22,206 nt of DNA from a virus (IMGVR_UViG_3300025674_000447:1-22206); one strand, 5' to 3'. Positions 1-8,097 are shown, counted from the stretch's first letter. Made by a program: numbers and translations. Notes: generated by a model from the sequence alone, not told the origin.

Positions 1-2
1 AC

Positions 3-233
3 TCCTTTATGCAATATGATACTACAGCAACTGCACTCACTGGAGGCCAAGTACTTCTTTCAGGATTTACGATTTCTGGTGGTGCCTCTTTGGTTGATGT
101 TGATGATAGAGCAGCACTGCAACTTGGAAGAACTGGTATTGGTACAATCAGCGATACTTATACTCTTGCTTGTGCCTCTCCTAACACCAACAAAGCAGCA
201 CTTGCAGTATTAAACTGGATTGAACAAAGGTAA
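3..233 (+). CDS. C-terminal end of a probable virion structural protein (5' truncated)
   Basis: The frame is open from the window edge (first complete codon at base 3) to a TAA at 231-233, so only about the last 76 residues are seen. The piece is rich in Gly, Thr, Ser and Ala with alternating hydrophobic residues, as in beta-rich phage structural proteins, and ends in NWIEQR. It sits 22 nt before the terminase gene. In T4 that place belongs to gp16, the small terminase, but gp16 is mainly helical and this tail does not look like it. A Met at base 9 could be internal and is not taken as the start, because the frame continues upstream without a stop. The structural role is inferred from composition and context only. 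Confidence 0.55.
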   Translation, partial: SFMQYDTTATALTGGQVLLSGFTISGGASLVDVDDRAALQLGRTGIGTISDTYTLACASPNTNKAALAVLNWIEQR

Positions 234-255
234 TTATTAATTGGAGGTTTAGATT

Positions 256-1905
256 ATGTCCGAAAATGGAATCTATCTTGGTAATCCCAATCTAAAAAAA
301 GCTAATACTGCGATTGAGTTTACAGAAGAACAAATCCTTGAGTTTGTTCGCTGTAAAAATGACCCTGTTTATTTTGCAAAAAACTATGTAAAGATCGTGA
401 CTCTTGATCATGGATTACAACCATTTAAAATGTATCCATTTCAAGAGAAGTTAATCCGTAACTTCCATGATCACAGATTTAATATCTGTAAAATGCCACG
501 ACAGACTGGCAAATCCACAACATGTGTTTCATATTTGTTACACTATGCCGTCTTTAACGACAATATTAATATAGCTATTCTTGCAAACAAAGCATCCACT
601 GCAAGAGATCTTTTAAGTAGGTTACAACTTGCTTACGAAAACTTGCCCAAGTGGATGCAACAAGGTATCTTGTCATGGAACAAAGGATCTCTGGAGTTAG
701 AAAATGGCAGTAAGATATTGGCAGCTTCTACATCTGCGTCTGCTGTCCGAGGCGGTTCGTATAATGTCATCTTCCTCGACGAGTTCGCCTTCATTCCAAA
801 CCATATTGCAGACCAATTCTTTGCATCTGTTTATCCTACTATTTCTTCTGGTAAAAGCACAAAAGTCATCATAGTTTCAACACCGCATGGTATGAATCAC
901 TTCTACCGCATGTGGCATGATGCGGAGAAAGGTTCAAATGAATATGTTCCTACTGATGTTCATTGGTCAGAAGTTCCTGGTAGGGATGCTGAGTGGAAAC
1001 GACAAACTATTTCAAACACATCAGAACAACAGTTTAAGGTTGAGTTTGAGTGCGAGTTCTTAGGATCTGTTGATACACTGATTGCTCCCAGTAAGTTACG
1101 GTCTTTAGTATATGAAGATCCGAAGAAAAGAAATGCTGGATTAGATGTTTATGAAGATCCAGAAAAAAATCACGATTATCTAATCACTGTTGATGTTGCC
1201 CGTGGTGTTGGAAGTGACTATTCAGCATTTACAGTTGTAGATATTACAAGTTTTCCTCACAAGTTAGTTGCAAAGTATAGAAATAATGAAATCAAACCAA
1301 TGCTATTTCCTAATGTGATTTGGGAAGTGGCAAAGTCATACAATAATGCGTTCATATTATGCGAAGTTAATGATGTTGGTGATCAAGTGGCATCTATTTT
1401 GCAATATGATCTTGAATACCAAAATCTTCTTATGTGCTCTATGAGAGGAAGAGCGGGTCAAGTTGTTGGACAAGGATTTTCTGGTAAGAAAACTCAACTT
1501 GGCGTTAAGATGAGTAAAACTGTCAAAAAGGTTGGATCACTTAACCTTAAGACAATGATTGAGGAAGATAAACTATTTCTCAATGATTATGAGGTAATCT
1601 CAGAGTTAACAACATTTATTCAGAAAAATAACTCATTTGAAGCAGAAGAAGGTTGTAATGATGACCTTGCAATGTGCTTGGTAATCTATGCATGGTTAGT
1701 TGCACAAGACTACTTTAAAGAACTGACAGACCAGGATGTTCGCAAAAGATTATATGAAGATCAAAGAGATCAAATCGAACAGGACATGGCACCTTTTGGA
1801 TTTGTATCTGATGGTCTAGATAGTACAACATTTGTAGATGCTGATGGTGATAGATGGTTTGCTGATGAATATGGTGATAGATCTTATATGTGGGAGTACA
1901 TGTAA
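256..1905 (+). CDS. gp17: Terminase large subunit (gp17), DNA-packaging ATPase and nuclease
   Basis: This motor protein docks on the portal, pumps concatemeric DNA into the prohead and cuts it. The 549 residues show the two-domain layout of T4 gp17 (about 610 residues). The N-terminal ATPase has Walker A PRQTGKST at about 81-88, Walker B VIFLDE at about 171-176 and coupling motif STPHG at about 208-212. The C-terminal RNase H-like nuclease has acidic residues in TVDVARG (D313), LCEVND (E370) and CNDDLAM (D470), matching the nuclease triad of T4 gp17. The ATG has a good ribosome site, GGAGGT at 242-247. The stop overlaps the next ATG by one base (TAATG). It is followed by the sheath gene after one small gene, close to the T4 17-18 order. 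The identification is firm. Confidence 0.97.
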   Translation: MSENGIYLGNPNLKKANTAIEFTEEQILEFVRCKNDPVYFAKNYVKIVTLDHGLQPFKMYPFQEKLIRNFHDHRFNICKMPRQTGKSTTCVSYLLHYAVFNDNINIAILANKASTARDLLSRLQLAYENLPKWMQQGILSWNKGSLELENGSKILAASTSASAVRGGSYNVIFLDEFAFIPNHIADQFFASVYPTISSGKSTKVIIVSTPHGMNHFYRMWHDAEKGSNEYVPTDVHWSEVPGRDAEWKRQTISNTSEQQFKVEFECEFLGSVDTLIAPSKLRSLVYEDPKKRNAGLDVYEDPEKNHDYLITVDVARGVGSDYSAFTVVDITSFPHKLVAKYRNNEIKPMLFPNVIWEVAKSYNNAFILCEVNDVGDQVASILQYDLEYQNLLMCSMRGRAGQVVGQGFSGKKTQLGVKMSKTVKKVGSLNLKTMIEEDKLFLNDYEVISELTTFIQKNNSFEAEEGCNDDLAMCLVIYAWLVAQDYFKELTDQDVRKRLYEDQRDQIEQDMAPFGFVSDGLDSTTFVDADGDRWFADEYGDRSYMWEYM

Positions 1906-2135
1906 TGGACTTAGACGGTCAAATAAAATTAGGACATCTACTTCTAAGCGATAGAAGATGTAGAGTGTGTGGAGAAACTAAAAATCTGATTGAGTCATTT
2001 TATAGGACAAGAAAGGACAGAGGAGCAGTGGCATCATCTTATTCTTACGAATGTAAAGAGTGTGCTATAAAAAGAGTTGTCACTAACAGGATGACCACTA
2101 GGATTTTTGATCGTTGGGAATATCCAGATTGGTAG
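1905..2135 (+). CDS. Small zinc-ribbon-like protein of unknown function
   Basis: This 76-residue protein starts at an ATG that shares its A with the TAA of gp17, so translational coupling is likely. An in-frame GTG at 1890 would add five residues but lies inside gp17 and is less likely. Two CxxC pairs (CRVC near residue 23 and CKEC near residue 51) are spaced as in a treble-clef or zinc-ribbon knuckle. Between and after them the protein is rich in Arg and Lys, which suggests nucleic-acid binding. Similar knuckles occur at the N-terminus of some phage HNH nucleases, but no HNH catalytic segment is present. T4 has no gene between 17 and 18. Zinc binding is a reasonable inference; the biological role is unknown. 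Confidence 0.75.
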   Translation: MDLDGQIKLGHLLLSDRRCRVCGETKNLIESFYRTRKDRGAVASSYSYECKECAIKRVVTNRMTTRIFDRWEYPDW

Positions 2136-2173
2136 TGTTTTCGTCATGTTTCCCCCTTTAAACTTCACATTTT

Positions 2174-2181
2174 AATAAATA
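2174..2181 (+). promoter_or_regulatory. Late promoter box AATAAATA before the sheath gene
   Basis: AATAAATA lies 32 nt before the gp18 start, in the 78-nt gap after the zinc-ribbon gene. It differs by one base from the T4 late box TATAAATA. The same octamer occurs before the gp67-like gene, the 98-residue gene and gp22. Confidence 0.7.
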
Positions 2182-2213
2182 TTTCTTAGATAATCTGAAC
2201 ACTGGAGACAATC

Positions 2214-4439
2214 ATGGCAACTCCTCAATTATCCCCTGGAGTACTTACGAGGGAAGTTGACTTAACTGTAGGAAGAGCGGATAATGTTCTTGATAACATT
2301 GGCGCTATTGCTGGCCCTTTTCCACAAGGTCCCGTTGAAGATATTGTTGATATTACTACAGAGGCAGAACTTATCAAGTATTTTGGTAAGCCTCTTTCCA
2401 CCGATAACCAGTTTGAATACTGGATGACCGCATCATCATTCCTTTCTTACGGTGGAGTTCTGAAAGTTGTAAGATGTAATGATACAGATCTCAGATCAGC
2501 AAACGCTGGTGTTGGAATCGCTAGCACAAACATCAACATTAAGAGTGTTGATGATTATGAAATTAACTTTGACGACGATAGCGTACAGTTCTTTGTTGCA
2601 GCAAAGAACCCTGGTTCATGGGCAGACACTCTGAAAGTTTGTCAGATTGACGACTTTGCAGATCAAAGACTGTTCTTTAATAGCACAAACCTTGGCGGTA
2701 TCGGAATGACCGTTGGTTTTGCTGTTACTGCACAGATTCCTGGCGGAACTGCATTGATCGGAGTTGGAACAACTTCAGCAAGCAACGCAATCCTGAAAGG
2801 TGTAATCGTTGGTGTTAATACCAACTCAACCGATGGATCCAAGTCAAGCGTTGATGTTAGAGTTACAGAAAGAATCATTCAAGTTGGTGGTGGAACAACC
2901 TTCCAGTCCATCTCTTATTCAGAAGGAGATCCTACCAGAGCATTTGCACTGACTGGTGTCGGTAAGAGCGTAACTATTAATGTTACTGACACGACTGGAA
3001 CAACAGTTGCAGTTCAAACATCTACTATTCTGCAAGATTGGTATGATGAGCAAACACTGGGTCTGACCAACAGCACTCTGTACTGGAAGTCACTTGCACC
3101 AAAACCAGTTTCAAACAACTTTGTAACTGATCGTGGTGGTAAGAACGATGCGATTCACATTGCAGTTGTTGATGACCTTGGTGAAGTTACAGGTGTTACT
3201 GCAAATATTCTTGAGACACACCTGAATCTCTCGAAAGCAAGCGATGCTGTAAGAGATCAAAGATCAATCTACTTCAAGGATTACATCAAGGATAACTCAG
3301 AGTATATCTTCTACGGTCGTAACCAGTCATCTGCTTTCATTGAAGCAGTTGGTTCCGATGTTCCTCAAATCTATCCAACTCATTCTGGATTTACCACTGC
3401 AGGAACTTATTCTGGAGTATCACTCGCAGATGGTCTCTGGGGTCAACCAGCACAAGATGTTACATTCTCGGTTGTTGGTAACAAAAACTTCAGACTGATC
3501 GGTGGCGTTGACTACTCTTCTGCTGGTGGTGCAACCGCAACTCTTGGAGATTTGACCACTGCATATGAAATCTTCAATGATACTGAAGGTGTTGAGGTTG
3601 ACTATCTGCTGATGGGTCCTGGTCTTTCCAAGAAGTCAGAATCACAAGCAAAAGCAAACTACCTGATTGGTATTGCTAACCAGAGAAAAGATTGCATGGC
3701 AGTTCTTTCTCCACACAGATCTGATGTTGTTAATGTAACTAATAGCAACACAGCAACTGATAATGTTATTGAGTTCTATAGCCCACTGTCATCGTCTTCT
3801 TATGCAGTCTTTGATACTGGTTATAAGTACACATATGACCGCTTCAACAACAAGTTCCGTTATGTCCCAACAAACGGTGATGTTGCAGGTCTGATGGTTA
3901 GAACTTCAATCTTTGCTTATCCTTGGTTCTCACCTGCTGGACAGCAAAGAGGTATTCTGAACGGTGCAATTAAGTTGGCATACAACCCAACCAAGGCACA
4001 AAGAGATCGCCTCTATCCTAAGAGAATCAACGCAATCGTTAATGATCCTGGTGTTGGCATCCTTCTCTTTGGTGATAAGACTGCTCTCGGTTATGCATCT
4101 GCATTTGATAGAATCAATGTTCGCCGTCTGTTCCTCACCGTTGAGCAAGCACTGCAAAGAGCTGCTAAAGCACAACTCTTTGAACTCAACGATGACATCA
4201 CAAGAGCAAACTTTGTTAACATTGTTGCACCTTACCTTCGCGATGTTCAAGCGAAGAGAGGTCTTTATGATTTCCTCGTAGTCTGCGACGAGACGAACAA
4301 CACCCCCGATATCATTGATAATAATGAGTTCAGAGCGGACATTTATCTGAAGCCCGCTAAGTCGATTAACTTCGTAACTCTCACCTTCGTTGCCACCAGA
4401 ACTGGTGTCAGCTTCGATGAAGTTGCAGGTCGCCTTTGA
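2214..4439 (+). CDS. gp18: Tail sheath protein (gp18)
   Basis: Contractile sheath subunit that surrounds the tail tube and drives it through the host envelope. It has 741 residues against 659 in T4 gp18. The N-terminus (LSPGVLTREVDLT) is the usual sheath opening, and the C-terminal part carries the conserved sheath fold features, including PWFSPAGQQRG (about 570-580), LFGDKTALGYASAFDRINVRRL and a final domain ending in a beta strand with VTLTFVATRTGVSFDEV. The middle, roughly residues 90-350, is Gly/Thr/Ser-rich and is probably a surface domain inserted relative to shorter sheaths. GGAGA at about 2203 serves as ribosome site. It is followed directly by the tube gene, as in T4. Codons are biased as expected for a highly expressed virion gene. 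Confidence 0.96.
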   Translation: MATPQLSPGVLTREVDLTVGRADNVLDNIGAIAGPFPQGPVEDIVDITTEAELIKYFGKPLSTDNQFEYWMTASSFLSYGGVLKVVRCNDTDLRSANAGVGIASTNINIKSVDDYEINFDDDSVQFFVAAKNPGSWADTLKVCQIDDFADQRLFFNSTNLGGIGMTVGFAVTAQIPGGTALIGVGTTSASNAILKGVIVGVNTNSTDGSKSSVDVRVTERIIQVGGGTTFQSISYSEGDPTRAFALTGVGKSVTINVTDTTGTTVAVQTSTILQDWYDEQTLGLTNSTLYWKSLAPKPVSNNFVTDRGGKNDAIHIAVVDDLGEVTGVTANILETHLNLSKASDAVRDQRSIYFKDYIKDNSEYIFYGRNQSSAFIEAVGSDVPQIYPTHSGFTTAGTYSGVSLADGLWGQPAQDVTFSVVGNKNFRLIGGVDYSSAGGATATLGDLTTAYEIFNDTEGVEVDYLLMGPGLSKKSESQAKANYLIGIANQRKDCMAVLSPHRSDVVNVTNSNTATDNVIEFYSPLSSSSYAVFDTGYKYTYDRFNNKFRYVPTNGDVAGLMVRTSIFAYPWFSPAGQQRGILNGAIKLAYNPTKAQRDRLYPKRINAIVNDPGVGILLFGDKTALGYASAFDRINVRRLFLTVEQALQRAAKAQLFELNDDITRANFVNIVAPYLRDVQAKRGLYDFLVVCDETNNTPDIIDNNEFRADIYLKPAKSINFVTLTFVATRTGVSFDEVAGRL

Positions 4440-4445
4440 TCATTG

Positions 4446-4453
4446 AATAAATC
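4446..4453 (+). promoter_or_regulatory. Late-type box AATAAATC before the tube gene
   Basis: In the 36-nt gap between gp18 and gp19, AATAAATC matches the AATAAATA box at seven of eight positions and lies 22 nt before the gp19 ATG, the usual spacing here. It would give gp19 extra transcription beyond read-through from gp18. Confidence 0.5.
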
Positions 4454-4475
4454 AACTTAACGGAGAACAAGAAAA

Positions 4476-5132
4476 ATGGCAAACTTAAAAACCATCTCTC
4501 AATTTAAGGCAAGACTGGCGGGCGGCGGCGCTCGCCCCAATCTCTTTGAAGTACATATTCCATCATTCCCAGTTGCTGCTAATGCTGCTGGTGCTGATTG
4601 GACTTCCGAAGCACAAGAGGATTTCAGATTCCTGTGTAAGGCAGCAGCTCTTCCTGCATCAAACAATGGTGTTATTGATGTTCCTTTCAGAGGACGCATC
4701 ATGAAGGTTGCAGGTGATCGCACTTTCGATACCTGGACTGTAACAGTTATCAACGATGAAGATTTCATCATCAGAACTCAGTTTGAGTATTGGATGAACG
4801 CCATTAACAAACTGACCAACAACTCTGGTGCTACAAATCCAGATTCCTACATGGTTGATGCTCATGTATCACAACTTGGTAGAGGTCAGATCAAAGAAGC
4901 AACTCAAAACAATGAGAACACTTCTGATCAAGCTCCTCTGAGAACATATACCTTCAAGGATATTTTCCCAACGAATATTTCTCAGATTGATCTTTCATAT
5001 GATACTGGTGACACCATCGAAGAGTTTACAGTTGAGTTTCAGGTCAACTACTTCACAGTTGGTGGATCACTTGAAGCAGCAAGTGGTTCTGAGACAACTG
5101 CAGGTGATCAGGCTAACGAAGTTGTTTCGTAA
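4476..5132 (+). CDS. gp19: Tail tube protein (gp19)
   Basis: Subunit of the inner tail tube through which DNA passes. The 218 residues compare with 163 in T4 gp19. The signature of the T4 gp19 family is clear: RGRIMKVAGDRTFDTWTV near residues 69-86 followed by NDEDF and a helix with EYWMNAI. The opening FKARLAGGGARPNLFEVHI is the typical first strand of the tube fold. An extra C-terminal tail after the FQVNYF strand (about 186-191) is rich in Gly, Ser, Glu and Ala and is probably a flexible extension. A GGAG at about 4461 serves as ribosome site. The order sheath, tube, portal is as in T4. The gene is followed by a strong palindrome (see 5144-5172). Confidence 0.95.
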   Translation: MANLKTISQFKARLAGGGARPNLFEVHIPSFPVAANAAGADWTSEAQEDFRFLCKAAALPASNNGVIDVPFRGRIMKVAGDRTFDTWTVTVINDEDFIIRTQFEYWMNAINKLTNNSGATNPDSYMVDAHVSQLGRGQIKEATQNNENTSDQAPLRTYTFKDIFPTNISQIDLSYDTGDTIEEFTVEFQVNYFTVGGSLEAASGSETTAGDQANEVVS

Positions 5133-5143
5133 TCTCTTGGTTT

Positions 5144-5172
5144 CGTAGCTTTCTAAATAGTAGAAAGCTACG
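5144..5172 (+). promoter_or_regulatory. 11-bp palindrome whose loop region holds a CTAAATA late box, before gp20
   Basis: CGTAGCTTTCT (5144-5154) pairs perfectly with AGAAAGCTACG (5162-5172) across a 7-nt loop. CTAAATA at 5153-5159 overlaps the loop and lies 27 nt before the gp20 ATG, the spacing of a late promoter. The same heptamer occurs before the gp3-like gene. No T-run follows, so it is not a standard intrinsic terminator. Read-through RNA from gp19 would carry the full hairpin, whereas RNA begun at the late box would lack its left arm. Regulatory meaning is inferred. Confidence 0.6.
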
Positions 5173-5186
5173 GACCATAACATATA

Positions 5187-6851
5187 ATGGCAAAACTCTT
5201 TGGTTTCTCGATTGAGGATAACGAACCAAAATCACCCACTGCGGTTTCCCCCGTTCCTCCTAATAATGAGGACGGGGTTGACCATTACTTAAGCAGTGGG
5301 TTTTTTGGCAGCTATGTTGACATCGAAGGTGTTTACAGAACTGAGTTTGATCTGATTAAAAGATATCGTGAAATGGCACTTCATCCAGAAGTTGATAGTG
5401 CTATTGAAGATATTGTTAATGAAGCAATCGTTTCAGATACGAATGATTCTCCTGTTGAGATTGAACTTTCAAATCTGAACGCAAGCGATGGTATTAAGAA
5501 AAAGATTCGTGCAGAGTTTAAGCACATCTTAGATCTTTTGGATTTTGATAAAAAAGCACACGAAATTTACAGAAACTGGTATATTGACGGAAGATTATAT
5601 TATCATAAAGTCATCGATCTTAAAAAACCAGAAGAAGGTATTAAAGAACTGAGATATATTGACGCAATGAAAATGCGTTATGTTCGCCAAAACATCAATA
5701 AAAGTGGTGAAGATAGGCAGAACAGACTTACAAATATTTCGGCACTTCAAAATCAAAATCCTTTGGAATATGCATTTCCAGAGATTGAAGAATATTTCAT
5801 CTATACTCCAAAAACTAGCTATCCAGTTGGTAATCCAAGTGCAGCAAGTGATAGTAAAGGAATCAAAATGTCAAAAGATTCCATTGCATATTGCACATCT
5901 GGTTTAGTTGATAGAACTAAAGGAACAACACTTTCATACTTACATAAAGCAATCAAAGCAGTAAATCAACTGCGAATGATTGAAGATTCTCTTGTAATCT
6001 ATCGTTTATCAAGAGCACCAGAACGTCGTATTTTCTATATTGACGTTGGTAATCTTCCAAAAGTAAAAGCAGAACAATATTTGCGTGACGTTATGATGCG
6101 TTATCGCAACAAGTTAGTCTATGATGCAAATACTGGAGAGATCCGTGATGACAAAAAATACATGGCAATGCTTGAAGATTTCTGGCTTCCAAGACGTGAA
6201 GGTGGAAGAGGAACAGAAATCTCAACTCTCCCTGGAGGACAAAACCTTGGAGAAATCACTGATATTGAGTATTTTAAAAAGAAACTCTTCCGTGCGCTTA
6301 ATGTTCCCCCATCAAGAATGGATGGAGAAGGTGGGTTTAACCTGGGCAGATCTTCTGAGATCTTAAGAGATGAACTTAAGTTCACTAAGTTTGTTGGACG
6401 TTTGAGAAAGAGATTCGCAAACATGTTTAACGACATGCTTAGAACTCAACTTTTGCTAAAAAATATTGTCACTCCTGAAGATTGGGAGACGATGAGTGAG
6501 CATATTCAATATGATTTCTTATATGATAACCATTTCTCTGAACTCAAAGAAGCAGAGTTAATGACTGAAAGATTGAATCTTGTCTCTACTGCAGAACCAT
6601 ACGTCGGTAAATATTTCTCTCAGGATTATATTCGTCGCAGAATTCTTCGTCAAACTGACGTTGAAATCATTGAACAAGATGAATTGATTCAAAAAGAAAT
6701 CGAAGCAGGAATCATTCCAGATCCAAATGCACCAGTTGATCCAGAAACAGGCGAACCATTAGATCAAACTAATGGAGAACTTGGACAGGTTCCACTTGAA
6801 CCAGAAATCGATGGATCAGCAACTGAAGCACCCGAAGGTGGGGAAATCTAA
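5187..6851 (+). CDS. gp20: Portal vertex protein (gp20)
   Basis: Twelve copies form the portal ring where prohead assembly starts and where gp17 docks. The 554 residues compare with 524 in T4 gp20. Conserved portal segments include YRTEFDLIKRYREMALHPEVDSAIEDIVNEAI (in pieces, about 46-77), RNWYIDGRLYYHKVID, KELRYIDAMKMRYVR, RRIFYIDVGNLPK, EDFWLPRREGGRGTEISTLPGG and NVPPSRMDGE. The last 50 residues are Pro/Glu/Gly-rich and probably disordered. The ribosome site before the ATG is weak. A strong two-tier hairpin followed by six T lies inside codons about 16-40. A late box overlaps the stop codon and serves the next gene. Confidence 0.96.
   Translation: MAKLFGFSIEDNEPKSPTAVSPVPPNNEDGVDHYLSSGFFGSYVDIEGVYRTEFDLIKRYREMALHPEVDSAIEDIVNEAIVSDTNDSPVEIELSNLNASDGIKKKIRAEFKHILDLLDFDKKAHEIYRNWYIDGRLYYHKVIDLKKPEEGIKELRYIDAMKMRYVRQNINKSGEDRQNRLTNISALQNQNPLEYAFPEIEEYFIYTPKTSYPVGNPSAASDSKGIKMSKDSIAYCTSGLVDRTKGTTLSYLHKAIKAVNQLRMIEDSLVIYRLSRAPERRIFYIDVGNLPKVKAEQYLRDVMMRYRNKLVYDANTGEIRDDKKYMAMLEDFWLPRREGGRGTEISTLPGGQNLGEITDIEYFKKKLFRALNVPPSRMDGEGGFNLGRSSEILRDELKFTKFVGRLRKRFANMFNDMLRTQLLLKNIVTPEDWETMSEHIQYDFLYDNHFSELKEAELMTERLNLVSTAEPYVGKYFSQDYIRRRILRQTDVEIIEQDELIQKEIEAGIIPDPNAPVDPETGEPLDQTNGELGQVPLEPEIDGSATEAPEGGEI
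5234..5306 (+). terminator. Terminator-like two-tier hairpin inside the 5' end of gp20
   Basis: ACCCACTGC (5234-5242) pairs perfectly with GCAGTGGGT (5293-5301). Inside it, CCCCGT (5249-5254) pairs with ACGGGG (5272-5277) and CCTC (5256-5259) with GAGG (5268-5271), leaving one bulged T and an 8-nt loop. Six T follow the outer stem (5301-5306), as at an intrinsic terminator. It lies wholly within gp20 codons, so it may attenuate gp20. It could also be a chance result of coding constraints. Confidence 0.5.
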
Positions 6852-6857
6852 TAAATA
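6850..6857 (+). promoter_or_regulatory. Late promoter box AATAAATA overlapping the gp20 stop
   Basis: AATAAATA begins inside the TAA stop of gp20 (6849-6851) and lies 23 nt before the gp67-like start. It is identical to the boxes at 2174, 7077 and 8086. Confidence 0.7.
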
Positions 6858-6880
6858 CTGTATGTTACATAATCATAAAG

Positions 6881-7072
6881 ATGGACATGGATGAACTTTT
6901 AGATATGATGATTGCTGATGAGTCACCATCTCAAATCAGTGATGCAATCAAAGACATGCTTTTTTCAAAAGCAGCAGAAAAAGTAGATGCTGTTAAACCA
7001 GCAGTTGCTGTTTCACATTTTGGACTACCTGAAGTAGAAACAGATGCTGAGTACGAAGAAGAAGAGTCTTAA
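6881..7072 (+). CDS. Small acidic prohead core protein, gp67-like
   Basis: This 63-residue protein lies directly after the portal gene, where T4 has gene 67, the acidic prohead core peptide precursor of about 80 residues. It starts with MDMDELLDMMIADE, has a short helical middle (AIKDMLFSKAAEKVDAV) and ends in a run rich in Glu and Asp (about residues 53-63), the kind of tail T4 gp67 has. A second Met at residue 3 is an alternative start. The ribosome site is weak. Its own late box is 23 nt upstream. The assignment rests on position, size and acidity rather than on clear sequence identity. Confidence 0.6.
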   Translation: MDMDELLDMMIADESPSQISDAIKDMLFSKAAEKVDAVKPAVAVSHFGLPEVETDAEYEEEES

Positions 7073-7076
7073 ATAT

Positions 7077-7084
7077 AATAAATA
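7077..7084 (+). promoter_or_regulatory. Late promoter box AATAAATA before the 98-residue protein
   Basis: The box lies 24 nt before the start at 7109 and 4 nt after the stop of the gp67-like gene. The sequence around it is almost pure A and T. Confidence 0.7.
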
Positions 7085-7108
7085 ACTAATAATGATTTTT
7101 TAAGTATA

Positions 7109-7405
7109 ATGGCAGCAAGAGTCAGATTAGTTCGTAATCCAGTAGTAGGAACTGGATCCTCACAGGTTACACTCGGAACCTCTGCAGGGACCGCAACCTC
7201 AGTAAATGGGGCAACAGTTTTGCGTTTGGTTAACGTTTCTGGGGCAACTAGAAAAGTTACTGTTATGGACGCACCTACTGGAGGAATCGGTATCGGATCT
7301 TTTAGTATGCCAGATGGTACTGTTGAATATGTTGAGAAGTTGGGAGCAGATATTATTTTTGCTGACGGCGCAGTTCTTGCAACTCAAGTAGGATTCACAA
7401 ATTAA
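7109..7405 (+). CDS. Unrecognised 98-residue beta-rich protein in the head gene cluster
   Basis: The protein occupies the place of T4 gene 68 (a prohead core protein of about 141 residues), between the gp67-like gene and protease 21, but it does not read like gp68. It is made of short alternating strands rich in Val, Thr, Gly and Ala (VRLVRNPVVGTG, VLRLVNVSGATRKVTVM, GTVEYVEKLGADIIFADG) with few charges and no Cys, suggesting a small beta-sandwich or barrel. Having its own late box and sitting among prohead genes, it may be a small virion or head-associated protein. The gene ends 4 nt before gp21, so the two are probably translated together. The function is unknown. Confidence 0.75.
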   Translation: MAARVRLVRNPVVGTGSSQVTLGTSAGTATSVNGATVLRLVNVSGATRKVTVMDAPTGGIGIGSFSMPDGTVEYVEKLGADIIFADGAVLATQVGFTN

Positions 7406-7409
7406 ACTC

Positions 7410-8060
7410 ATGAAACTAATCAGAGAAGAAATCGAAACAGTAGATTTTATCGTTGAAGAACGCAACGGTAAGAAGAGTCTTTATATCGAGGGTGTATTCC
7501 TTCAGGGCGATATTAAAAATCGCAATGGAAGAATGTATCCAATGGAAACTCTTCGCCGTGAGGTTGCAAGATACAATGAATCTAATGTGATTGCAGGTAG
7601 AGCACTTGGGGAACTCGGTCATCCAGATGGACCAACAGTAAATCTGGATCGTGTTTCTCACAAGATCGTTTCTTTAAAAGAAAGCGGTTCAAACTTTGTT
7701 GGTAAAGCAAAGATTCTCAGCACCCCAATGGGTAAGATTGCAGAATCTCTTATCAAAGAAGGTGTGAAACTTGGTGTTTCTTCTCGTGGTATTGGTTCAC
7801 TGAGACCAGACCGTGAAGGAGTTAACATTGTAGGTGATGACTTCATGCTTGCTACTGCAGCAGATATTGTTGCAGATCCTTCCGCTCCTGATGCTTTCGT
7901 TGAAGGTATCATGGAAGGTAAGGAGTGGGTTTGGGACGGTGGTATTCTCCGTGAGAGAGTAGCATCTAGGACCTACAAACAGATCAACACTCTCGTTGAT
8001 CAAAGAAGATTGGATGAGCATAAACTTAATCTTTTCCAAGATTTCTTAAATAGCATCTGA
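7410..8060 (+). CDS. gp21: Prohead maturation protease (gp21)
   Basis: Serine protease inside the prohead that cleaves the scaffold, core peptides and the gp23 N-terminus after Leu/Ile-x-Glu. The 216 residues match T4 gp21 (212). The family's herpesvirus-protease-like catalytic residues appear as His71 in GELGHPDG and Ser124 or Ser125 in GVSSRGIGS, followed by VADPSAPDAFVEG (about 154-166), which is also conserved. Only 4 nt separate it from the gene before, and no clear ribosome site is present, so coupling is likely. The scaffold gene follows, as in T4. The exact catalytic Ser is not decided from the sequence alone. Confidence 0.94.
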   Translation: MKLIREEIETVDFIVEERNGKKSLYIEGVFLQGDIKNRNGRMYPMETLRREVARYNESNVIAGRALGELGHPDGPTVNLDRVSHKIVSLKESGSNFVGKAKILSTPMGKIAESLIKEGVKLGVSSRGIGSLRPDREGVNIVGDDFMLATAADIVADPSAPDAFVEGIMEGKEWVWDGGILRERVASRTYKQINTLVDQRRLDEHKLNLFQDFLNSI

Positions 8061-8085
8061 TAATACAGGTGCAAAACTTTTATTT

Positions 8086-8097
8086 AATAAATAAATA
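8086..8097 (+). promoter_or_regulatory. Two overlapping late boxes before the scaffold gene
   Basis: AATAAATA occurs twice with a four-base overlap (8086-8093 and 8090-8097), 33 to 37 nt before the gp22 start. Doubling the box could raise output of the abundant scaffold. Confidence 0.7.

Noticed and set aside
1890-1904. GTG start adding five residues to the zinc-ribbon protein
   Set aside because: The ATG at 1905 forms a typical TAATG coupling with the gp17 stop and starts just before the conserved-looking part.
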